Part shown: one piece after another, positions 17,501-23,983 of the stretch
Layout: every line of letters begins with the position of its first letter
Numbering within the stretch: position 1 is the first letter of the stretch
Assembly: GCA_002309715.1 (NCBI GenBank)
Contig: DBXW01000005.1
Location: forward strand, 186,001-250,000
Direction of reading: 5' to 3'
Length of the DNA: 64,000 nt
Source of the DNA: Candidatus Avelusimicrobium cornigerorum
GTDB taxonomy: Bacteria; Elusimicrobiota; Elusimicrobia; Elusimicrobiales; Elusimicrobiaceae
Translations under genes and position numbers: made by a program
Notes under the pieces: model-generated
Seen by the model: only the letters and a program-made list of their open reading frames with translations
The model's database searches: none
Told to the model about the DNA's origin: nothing

Positions 17501-18391
17501 TTATCTCCGCAATTTTTTTGCCCGCTGTTTAAAAAAGGTAATTACCGGGTCTGCTGTATCTTGTGCGGTGTCTACCATAATGGGTTCTATTTTATATGGG
17601 TTAAATAGGCGTCGCAGTTGGGTATTGTGTTCGGTATGAAATTTGTCCAACGTGGCGTTGAGTTCCCCGGAAGATAAACTGACAAAATCGCTTTCGCCGG
17701 TCTCGGGATCTATTATATCTAAACATACGGGCAAATGCGGTAAACGGCGTTCTAATTTATCTTGCAAAATGACAGGGATTAGATCAAATTTTTTAGCCGC
17801 CAGGCGAAAAGGCTTTGCAAACGACGCGAGCGGAGCCAAAAAATCGGAAATTAAAATCAAAATACCTTGGCGTTTAATGACCTTATTTAATGTTTCCAAA
17901 CTGAGCCCGATATCGGTGCCGCGGCTTTTGGGTTCAAAAGCGACGACTTCGCGTATTAAACGCAAAATATGTTTGCGCCCTTTACGCGGGGGAACGTAAA
18001 GTTCTACTTGGTCGGAAAAAAGGAGTAGGCCCACTTTATCGTTGTTTTGCAACGCGCTTAAGGCAAATAACGCGGTCAATTCGGCAGCGGCTTCCTGCTT
18101 GAGTTGTTTGGATGAGCCAAATTGTTGTGAAGCGGACACGTCACACGCAATAATCAGCGTGAGTTCGCGTTCCTCGTTGTATTTTTTGATGTAAGGCGTG
18201 CCGGTGCGGGCGGTAACGTTCCAGTCAATGGCGCGGATATCATCTCCCGGGGTATATTCGCGCACTTCGGCAAATTCAATCCCTTGCCCTTTAAAAGTGC
18301 TCAAATATTCCCCGGCAAAAGTTTCTGATACGAGTTTGCCGGTTTTAATTTCAATTTGGCGAACTTTTTTCAAAATTTCCGCAGTATCCAC
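17501..18391 (-). CDS. DUF58 domain protein
   Basis: The DUF58 signature YTPGDDIRAIDWNVTAR about residue 45 is present, followed by a VWA-like fold with DVSAS (about residue 90). DUF58 proteins almost always pair with MoxR ATPases, as here. The start is GTG 18391, preceded by GGAG at correct spacing. The length of 296 residues is typical and no membrane segments are visible, so it is probably cytoplasmic. Its precise role is not known. Confidence 0.88.
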   Translation of the reverse strand: MDTAEILKKVRQIEIKTGKLVSETFAGEYLSTFKGQGIEFAEVREYTPGDDIRAIDWNVTARTGTPYIKKYNEERELTLIIACDVSASQQFGSSKQLKQEAAAELTALFALSALQNNDKVGLLLFSDQVELYVPPRKGRKHILRLIREVVAFEPKSRGTDIGLSLETLNKVIKRQGILILISDFLAPLASFAKPFRLAAKKFDLIPVILQDKLERRLPHLPVCLDIIDPETGESDFVSLSSGELNATLDKFHTEHNTQLRRLFNPYKIEPIMVDTAQDTADPVITFFKQRAKKLRR

Positions 18392-18412
18392 GCAAGGCTC
18401 CTTCGGGCAATT

Positions 18413-19396
18413 CTACGGCACGTCTACAGCGTCAAAAATTTGCTTGACGATTTGCTCGGAAGTTACGTTTTCCGCTTCGGCTTCGTACGATAAAAGTACG
18501 CGGTGACGCAGTACATCTAGCCCGATGGTTTTGATATCTTCCGGCGTAACATAGCCGCGGCCGTTTAAAAACGCATACGCTTTGGCGGCTTGTGTTAAGA
18601 AAATGGTAGCACGCGGGCTGGCCCCATACGCAATAAACGAAGCCAATTTTTCTAAACCGGCGGCTTTGGGATCGCGCGTGGCGAAGACTAAATCTACGAT
18701 ATAATTTTTAATTTTTTCGTCTACGTAAATAGTGTCTACCACGCTGCGGGCTTTGGTAATCATTTCCGGTGTGACTTGCGTGTTTAATGTAATTGTTTGG
18801 TGCGAGGCCATCCGTTCCAAAATCATTTTTTCTTCTTCTTTGGTAGGGTAAGTAACCATGACTTTAAGCATAAAGCGGTCTACTTGCGCCTCGGGAAGCG
18901 GATAAGTTCCTTCCTGTTCCACCGGGTTTTGCGTAGCCATCACCATAAAAGGTTTAGGCAGTGCATAGGTTTTTTCACCGATAGTTACTTGCCGCTCTTG
19001 CATGGCTTCCAACAGTGCGCTTTGCACTTTGGCGGGAGAGCGGTTAATTTCATCGGCGAGTACAAAGTTGGAAAATACCGGTCCGCGTTTGGGATAGAAA
19101 AGGCCGTCTTTCGGGTTAAAAATGAGCGTACCTGTGATATCGGCCGGCAACAAATCGGGCGTAAATTGGATGCGTTGAAATTGGGCGTGGATGGCTTGGG
19201 CTAACGTTTTAACGGCGAGCGTTTTGGCTAGTCCGGGCACCCCTTCAATTAAGATGTGGCCGTCGGCAAGCAACGCTACGAGCATTTTTTCAAGCAAATC
19301 ATCTTGTCCGACAATAACCTTACTGATTTCCCGTTTTAAATCTTGTAGGAAAAGGCTTTCTTGTTGTACTTGTTTGTTTAAGGTGGTGATATCCAT
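18413..19396 (-). CDS. MoxR-family AAA+ ATPase
   Basis: A chaperone-like AAA+ ATPase leading the Bat operon. Walker A is GVPGLAKT (about residue 55), Walker B FVLADEINRSP (about 120), sensor-1 MATQNPVEQEG and arginine-finger region QVDRFMLKV follow, with a C-terminal lid domain. The length is 327 residues. An AGGGGG ribosome binding site precedes ATG 19396. MoxR proteins are thought to insert metals or remodel VWA-domain partners; here those would be DUF58, BatA and BatB. Confidence 0.92.
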   Translation of the reverse strand: MDITTLNKQVQQESLFLQDLKREISKVIVGQDDLLEKMLVALLADGHILIEGVPGLAKTLAVKTLAQAIHAQFQRIQFTPDLLPADITGTLIFNPKDGLFYPKRGPVFSNFVLADEINRSPAKVQSALLEAMQERQVTIGEKTYALPKPFMVMATQNPVEQEGTYPLPEAQVDRFMLKVMVTYPTKEEEKMILERMASHQTITLNTQVTPEMITKARSVVDTIYVDEKIKNYIVDLVFATRDPKAAGLEKLASFIAYGASPRATIFLTQAAKAYAFLNGRGYVTPEDIKTIGLDVLRHRVLLSYEAEAENVTSEQIVKQIFDAVDVP

Positions 19397-19413
19397 AGTT
19401 CCCCCTGTATTAT

Positions 19414-19470
19414 CCCCGGTATAAGCCGGGTATTTTCTTATATTATAGAAAACGTATAAAAACTTTTAAA
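19414..19470 (-). promoter_or_regulatory. Promoter and leader hairpin of the MoxR/Bat operon
   Basis: On the minus strand TTTAAA (19470-19465), a 17-bp spacer and TATAAT (19447-19442) precede a roughly 40-nt leader carrying a CCCGG/CCGGG hairpin (about 19414-19431) before the MoxR ribosome binding site. It would drive about 10 kb from moxR to pgi. Confidence 0.65.
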
Positions 19471-19499
19471 GGGGGAAATTTTATATTAGGGGAAAATAA

Positions 19500-19529
19500 T
19501 TGACTCAACCGGTTTGTTTACCTTATAAT
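19500..19529 (+). promoter_or_regulatory. Sigma-70 promoter of the C_GCAxxG_C_C gene
   Basis: TTGACT (19500-19505), an 18-bp spacer, then TATAAT (19524-19529). The predicted transcription start, 6-7 nt later, falls on ATG 19536, implying a leaderless mRNA. Confidence 0.8.
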
Positions 19530-19535
19530 ATGAGC

Positions 19536-19988
19536 ATGACAAAAGGCGAACAATCCAAGGAACTTTTTTTGCAGGGACACAATTGCGCACAAGCCGTGCT
19601 TTGTGCATTTGCCGACCAATTAGGTCTAGATGATAAAATGGCCCGTACCATTTCCGCTTGTTTTGGTGGTGGGCTGGGGCGGCAACGTGAAGTATGCGGG
19701 GCCGTGAGTGGGATGTGTATGGCGTTGTCGTTAAAATGTGCGCCGCAAGATCCAAACGATCGTGCCGCCAAAGCGGCTTTTTATGCGCGCGTGCAAGAAG
19801 TCTGCCGTCGGTTTAAACAAGAGAACGGTTCTATTATTTGCCGCGAACTTTTGGGCTTGCCGGCCGGGCCGGATAAGCCGACTCCCGAAAAACGCACCCC
19901 GGCCTACTATGACCACCGCACTTGTGCCGACAAGGTAAAGAGTGCCGCGGCGATATTAGAGCGGTATTTAAAGGAAGAAAATTTATAA
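19536..19988 (+). CDS. C_GCAxxG_C_C family (redox-type) protein
   Basis: A small protein of 150 residues with the spaced cysteine pattern of the C_GCAxxG_C_C family: GHNCAQAVLCAF near the N terminus, CFGGGLGRQREVCGAVSG in the middle and RTCADKV near the C terminus. A redox or metal-binding role is assumed for the family; no substrate is known. An in-frame TTG at 19500 is part of the -35 element and ATG 19530 lies before the expected transcription start, so ATG 19536 is chosen. It is divergent from the MoxR operon. Confidence 0.83.
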   Translation: MTKGEQSKELFLQGHNCAQAVLCAFADQLGLDDKMARTISACFGGGLGRQREVCGAVSGMCMALSLKCAPQDPNDRAAKAAFYARVQEVCRRFKQENGSIICRELLGLPAGPDKPTPEKRTPAYYDHRTCADKVKSAAAILERYLKEENL

Positions 19989-20015
19989 GAGCCTTACGGT
20001 GCGTACGATAGTAAC

Positions 20016-20044
20016 TTGATAAGGAAGTCCTGTTTTGATACAAT
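20016..20044 (+). promoter_or_regulatory. Promoter of tRNA-Leu
   Basis: TTGATA (20016-20021), a 17-bp spacer and TACAAT (20039-20044) with an extended -10 TGA just before it. This is the clearest standard promoter in the window and a benchmark for the others. Confidence 0.8.
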
Positions 20045-20069
20045 AATAAAGAAGGATTCTTCACATTAC

Positions 20070-20151
20070 GCGCAGGTGGCGGAATTGGTATACGCGTGCG
20101 TTTGAGGGGCGCATGCCGCAAGGCTTGAGGGTTCGAGTCCCTCTCTGCGCA
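20070..20151 (+). tRNA. tRNA-Leu (anticodon GAG)
   Basis: An 82-nt class II tRNA. The acceptor stem GCGCAGG pairs with the TCTGCGC end, the anticodon stem TGCGT/GCGCA encloses loop TTGAGGG with anticodon GAG, the long variable arm is TGCC-GCAA-GGC, and the T-arm is GAGGG-TTCGAGT-CCCTC. CCA is not encoded; the discriminator is A20151. It reads CUC/CUU. Confidence 0.95.
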
Positions 20152-20192
20152 AATTTAAAAACCTAGGCAAAAATGCCTAGGTTTTTAAATTT
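20151..20192 (+). terminator. 19-bp perfect palindromic terminator after tRNA-Leu
   Basis: 20151-20169 pairs perfectly with 20174-20192 around an AAAA loop. The core is CCTAGGCA/TGCCTAGG flanked by A/T runs, so it can terminate on either strand. Confidence 0.85.
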
Positions 20193-20409
20193 TGAGCAAG
20201 AGAGCGGGCAAACTGCTTTGCCCGCGTAGGGACTCGAAAGGCGGAGCGATGTACGAGTTTTGCCGAAGGCAAAGGCGAGTACCGCGAGCCCGGCCTGCAG
20301 GCATTTTGCGTCAGCGAAATGACCGGAAGGCGAGTCTATGAAGAAACAGGCTTATGCCTAGGTTTTTAAATTTTGAGCAAGAGAGCGGGCAAACTGCTTT
20401 GCCCGCGTA
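20173..20409. repeat. 56-bp perfect direct repeat flanking a structured spacer
   Basis: 20173-20228 and 20354-20409 are identical over 56 bp and lie 181 bp apart. Each copy includes half of the tRNA terminator stem and a GCGGGCAAA/TTTGCCCGC hairpin. The spacer (20229-20353) begins with GGGACTCGAA, the reverse complement of the tRNA T-arm TTCGAGTCCC, and holds small hairpins such as TTTGCC-GAA-GGCAAA. No gene is visible. The region looks like an inverted, then tandem, duplication of the tRNA 3' end. Confidence 0.85.
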
Positions 20410-20410
20410 C

Positions 20411-20623
20411 CCCGCTTTTACGTAGGCTAGGGATGTTCCCAAATGAAAATAAAATCGGGAGATGCCGGATAAAAACCTTCCGGCATGACAACTTTTTTAT
20501 ATTCCGGCATGACACTGTTTGTTAGTCCGTTTCCGTTTAGGTTATTTTTGTGCCGGTAAAATTTCCGTTGACTTGTTTTTTTATACAATAACTTTGTCGC
20601 AAATTTACTTTAGGAGAAATAAA
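20411..20623 (+). repeat. Pilin cassette leader, copy 2, with upstream hairpin repeat
   Basis: The whole segment resembles 43591-43795, and its last 79 bp (20545-20623) also match 6614-6693. It contains a perfect 8-bp hairpin ATGCCGGA/TCCGGCAT (20462-20486), a second TTCCGGCATGAC unit near 20502, TTGACT (20568-20573), a T7 run (20576-20582), TACAAT (20584-20589; spacing 10 bp) and AGGAGA at 20612-20617. Confidence 0.85.
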
Positions 20624-21130
20624 ATGAAGAATAATGGTTGTAAAAAGGGCTTTACACTCATTGAACTATTAGTAGTAGTTTTAATTATCGGAATATTGGC
20701 CGCGATTGCCTTGCCACAATATCAAATGGCAGTAGAAAAAAGTAGAATTGGTGAAGCTATAACTAATCTAAATTATTTGCATAAACAAATAAATTTTCGG
20801 TACATGGAGTGTGGTTGGGAGTGTACGTCTTATGAACAAATTCCTGACTTTGTGGAATTTACCGGTGGAACGTGGAATGATACCGGATATCAAACTAAAA
20901 ACTGGTATTACGAGACGGGGGATGTCGCTATGATAATGGCATATCGTTGTCTTGATGCAGAATGTGATGCTAACACGGAAGGATCCATCCCGTATAGCTT
21001 GTCGATGTATACGATTTTACAAGGAGAAACGGAAGATGGGAAAAGAGAGTGTTCTGCTTTTAACGATGTTGGATATAAAATCTGTAAAAGTATGCAGCCG
21101 GCCGGTTGGACGCTAATAGATGAACGATAG
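20624..21130 (+). CDS. Type IV pilin, cassette copy 2
   Basis: A 168-residue prepilin. The leader MKNNGCKKG, cleavage before Phe+1, Glu+5 and the alpha-1 helix ELLVVVLIIGILAAIALPQYQ match copies 1 and 3; after about residue 42 the sequence diverges. The C-terminal domain has seven cysteines, several near the end, consistent with disulfide loops. The start is ATG 20624, after AGGAGA. It stands alone between its repeat leader and a terminator at 21150. A competent pilin is likely, but which copy is the main subunit cannot be told. Confidence 0.88.
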   Translation: MKNNGCKKGFTLIELLVVVLIIGILAAIALPQYQMAVEKSRIGEAITNLNYLHKQINFRYMECGWECTSYEQIPDFVEFTGGTWNDTGYQTKNWYYETGDVAMIMAYRCLDAECDANTEGSIPYSLSMYTILQGETEDGKRECSAFNDVGYKICKSMQPAGWTLIDER

Positions 21131-21149
21131 TTCCCACTGTATAATTTAT

Positions 21150-21175
21150 TCCCCGGCCAGCCCGGGGATTTTTTT
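21150..21175 (+). terminator. Intrinsic terminator after pilin copy 2
   Basis: TCCCCGG (21150-21156) pairs with CCGGGGA (21162-21168), followed by T7. Confidence 0.88.
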
Positions 21176-21204
21176 GCCAAAAATTCCACTATTAAAAATT
21201 CCCC

Positions 21205-21233
21205 TTTACGCGCGCGTTTGAAAAAACTACAAT
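21205..21233 (+). promoter_or_regulatory. Promoter of the O-antigen ligase-like gene
   Basis: TTTACG (21205-21210), a 17-bp spacer and TACAAT (21228-21233). The predicted leader is about 20 nt and includes an AGGAAG ribosome binding site at 21249-21254. Confidence 0.6.
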
Positions 21234-21259
21234 ATGAAAAACTATTTTAGGAAGATAAT

Positions 21260-23866
21260 ATGCTTAACTTAACAAAAGCTTCCAAAGAAACCGTGTACAT
21301 GAAAATCGTGCGCGTGCTTTTAGCCATGTGCTTTTTGATTGTGCCGCTTATCTTTTTTACCGATTTAACAGCCAACCCTTTCTTCATCCAAAATAGTTTG
21401 CTTTACGTGCTGATCTCTCTTATTTACGGCACGCTGGCTATCAAGTTTTTGCGCACGCAAAGTATAGACTTTACCCAAACGTTTTTTGATTTGGCTTTCT
21501 TTGTGTATGTGTTGGCGTGTATTGTGGGGTGGCTTTCGGCTGTGTCCTCTGCCCCGCAGGCTATGCGCCAAACCATGTTCTATGGACTTCTTAATTATGG
21601 CAGTTTGCTGTTGATTGTATCGGTGGGGGCGTATGTTATTAGTAAAAATATTGTTTGTTCCGGTACGATTGAAAGTAAGACTAATTATATTTTGCTCTTT
21701 TTGGTATGGGGTGCGTTGTGGTATTTTCTGCCCATGCTCAAAACGCATTTGTCTTCCACGCTGTTGTTGGCGCAACTGTTTGATTGGTATGCCATTTTGT
21801 TGTGGGCGGTGGGGGTTTGGCTGGCAGTGCGGGTGTTACGTAAACTTGTTCAAGAAAATATTTTAGTTCTTATGTTTGTGGCGGTGTTTTTGGCGTGTTG
21901 TTACGGTGTTTTGCAGGCGTTGGGCCTTGAGTTTTTATGGCCGTTTGAAATTAACCAGTTTGCTACGCGCGCGTTCTCCACGTTCGGAAACCCAAACTTT
22001 TTATCTTCCGCCGTAGTAATGCTGTTGCCCGCTTTGCTCGTCTATTATATGCGCACCGAAAGTAAAAAAGATTTGGCCGTTTATGGTTTGTTGGTGTTGG
22101 TGTATATTTTATTTTTATCTTTCGGTTTGGCGCGTTCGTGTTGGATTGGGGCTGCGTGTGCGCTTATTATGATGTGGATGTTCGGTACGTTGCGTGCGCT
22201 GATATGGAAACGCAAGGGCCGTGTATTTTTGCTTGCGCTACTCGCCGTTGGCGTGGGGTGGGGTTCTGTATATATGGATGATAAAGATACACCCAGCCCG
22301 GTGGCCGCGCGTGCGCGGGAACTTACCCAAGTAACCCCTTCCAATTTTACCCTCAAGGTGGATAAAGAAAATATTTTTCAATCTATGCATCAGCGGTTAT
22401 TTATGTGGGATGTGGCTAAAGAGATTTTCTTGGAACGCCCCGTATTAGGCAGCGGGTTGGGCAACTTCCAAATGGCGTTTGCGCGTAATCAAGCCAAGAC
22501 GTTACTTAAATATCCCAATTTACGTGAATTAAAAACAACTACCAACGCACCGCACAACGAGTTTTTCTTGCAACTGGCGCAAGGCGGAATGGTGGGCGCG
22601 GGCTTGTTTTTATTTATGTTTATGGTATTGTTTTTGGAAGTGCGCGACTTTGCCGCTCATAAAAAAGAAGGTGATAAAAAGCAACTTTTGCAAGCATTAT
22701 TTTGCGGTATTTTGGGAATGTTGGTGGATAATATGCTAAACGTTTCGTTGCACGCGGTAGTGCCGGCCTTCATCTTTTGGTGGATGGTTGGGGCGGAAGT
22801 CAGCGGCGTTGGAAAAGAAGAACGGCAACTGCTCGTTACCGCTAACCCGGTGACAAAAACCGTTGCTTTGATAATTTTAGTAGCCAGTGCGGCCGTAATT
22901 TTGTGGCAAGGGTGGTGGCTGAAAAGTGAGTATCTGCTGTTCAGCGGACAAAAGGAAATTGCTTTGGGAAATTACGAAAAATCAGCCGCCGATTTGTCCG
23001 CTGCGTTAAACCTTTATCCCGCTAATACGGAAGCCGGTTTCCGTCTGGGAAATGTGCTTCTTGCGCAAGGAAAATACGAAGAGGCTTTAGCGGCTTTTGA
23101 AAAAACAATTTCCGCGGCGGACTATTATGAAGAAGTGTATTATCATGCGGCATTGGCGGCATTGGGCACGCAGGATATCAAAAAAGCCGTGCGATATTTA
23201 ATGGAAAATTTGCGCTTGCATCCTTATCATTTACAAGCCTATCAATTACTGACGCAACTGTTGCACGATAATGTTATTTACGCCGCAACAGATGAACTGG
23301 CGATGGTAGAGCGTGGCTTAAAATTATTCCCGTATGAAACGGGTTTGTGGCGGTTGGCCGGGGAGATTTACGAAAAATTAGGCGAAAACGAATATGCAAA
23401 AAATGTGTACCAACGCGGGCTTACGGTGGATACGTTGGATAAGGAACTTTTAACACGTTTGGAAACTTTATTTGCTAACCAAGAAAAACCGGCTGTTGTA
23501 GCACAAGCACGATTGTTGCAAAAATATCAAGATAAAGCAAACCGTTTTGATAAGATGTCCCTTTTTTACCAACAACGTTTGCGCACGGATATTGAAGCCT
23601 ATATTGCCAAATATCCGGAAGATACCAACGGACAAATTTTGTTGGCGCGGGTGTTGTCTTTATCCGGCAATGATATTAAATCAAAAGAAGTGTTAGAACA
23701 TGTGTTGGAAAAACATCCGGATGATTTGTGGGCGAATTTGGCATTGTCCACCTTGTTTTACAAGGCAGAAGATTCGGTTTCGGCGGTGCGTTGTTTGCAA
23801 GACGCGCTCTTTTATTATCCGGGTAACGAGTTGGCTAGTGCGCGGTTGAAAGTGCTGCGTCCGTAA
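21260..23866 (+). CDS. O-antigen ligase/polymerase-like membrane protein with TPR tail
   Basis: An 868-residue protein: about a dozen membrane helices (residues 15-530) with a Wzy_C-type region containing ATRAFSTFGNPNF, GSGLGNF and the loop motif APHNEFFLQLAQGG (about residue 435), then a cytoplasmic or periplasmic TPR array (about 560-868). The family transfers or polymerises lipid-linked glycans; PglL/PilO-type members glycosylate pilins. Its position between pilin copy 2 and the pilus operon suggests, without proving, a pilin glycosyltransferase; lipopolysaccharide ligase (WaaL) or Wzy are alternatives. It has its own promoter. Confidence 0.75.
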   Translation: MLNLTKASKETVYMKIVRVLLAMCFLIVPLIFFTDLTANPFFIQNSLLYVLISLIYGTLAIKFLRTQSIDFTQTFFDLAFFVYVLACIVGWLSAVSSAPQAMRQTMFYGLLNYGSLLLIVSVGAYVISKNIVCSGTIESKTNYILLFLVWGALWYFLPMLKTHLSSTLLLAQLFDWYAILLWAVGVWLAVRVLRKLVQENILVLMFVAVFLACCYGVLQALGLEFLWPFEINQFATRAFSTFGNPNFLSSAVVMLLPALLVYYMRTESKKDLAVYGLLVLVYILFLSFGLARSCWIGAACALIMMWMFGTLRALIWKRKGRVFLLALLAVGVGWGSVYMDDKDTPSPVAARARELTQVTPSNFTLKVDKENIFQSMHQRLFMWDVAKEIFLERPVLGSGLGNFQMAFARNQAKTLLKYPNLRELKTTTNAPHNEFFLQLAQGGMVGAGLFLFMFMVLFLEVRDFAAHKKEGDKKQLLQALFCGILGMLVDNMLNVSLHAVVPAFIFWWMVGAEVSGVGKEERQLLVTANPVTKTVALIILVASAAVILWQGWWLKSEYLLFSGQKEIALGNYEKSAADLSAALNLYPANTEAGFRLGNVLLAQGKYEEALAAFEKTISAADYYEEVYYHAALAALGTQDIKKAVRYLMENLRLHPYHLQAYQLLTQLLHDNVIYAATDELAMVERGLKLFPYETGLWRLAGEIYEKLGENEYAKNVYQRGLTVDTLDKELLTRLETLFANQEKPAVVAQARLLQKYQDKANRFDKMSLFYQQRLRTDIEAYIAKYPEDTNGQILLARVLSLSGNDIKSKEVLEHVLEKHPDDLWANLALSTLFYKAEDSVSAVRCLQDALFYYPGNELASARLKVLRP

Positions 23867-23896
23867 GCGTATGTAAAGGGTAAAAGAAAATTTCTC

Positions 23897-23924
23897 TTTA
23901 CAAACCGTGCTAAATTGTTATAAT
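23897..23924 (+). promoter_or_regulatory. Promoter of the type IV pilus operon
   Basis: TTTACA (23897-23902), a 16-bp spacer and TATAAT (23919-23924) with TGT immediately upstream (extended -10). The predicted leader is about 55 nt and contains AAGGAT before ATG 23984. Confidence 0.7.
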
Positions 23925-23983
23925 TTTAGTATCTGCCAAAATGCAGAGATGGTGTGTACACAGAAAATTAAGGATTATTCCAA

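Noticed and set aside
19500..19535. N-terminal extension of the C_GCAxxG_C_C protein from TTG 19500
   Set aside because: The bases form a TTGACT-18-TATAAT promoter, so they are very unlikely to be translated.
20173..20409. Prophage or island attachment sites (attL/attR) at tRNA-Leu
   Set aside because: The direct repeats are only 181 bp apart, do not include the tRNA 3' end in direct orientation, and no integrase or cargo gene is present.
20173..20409. CRISPR array
   Set aside because: Only two 56-bp repeats with one structured spacer, and no cas genes in the window.
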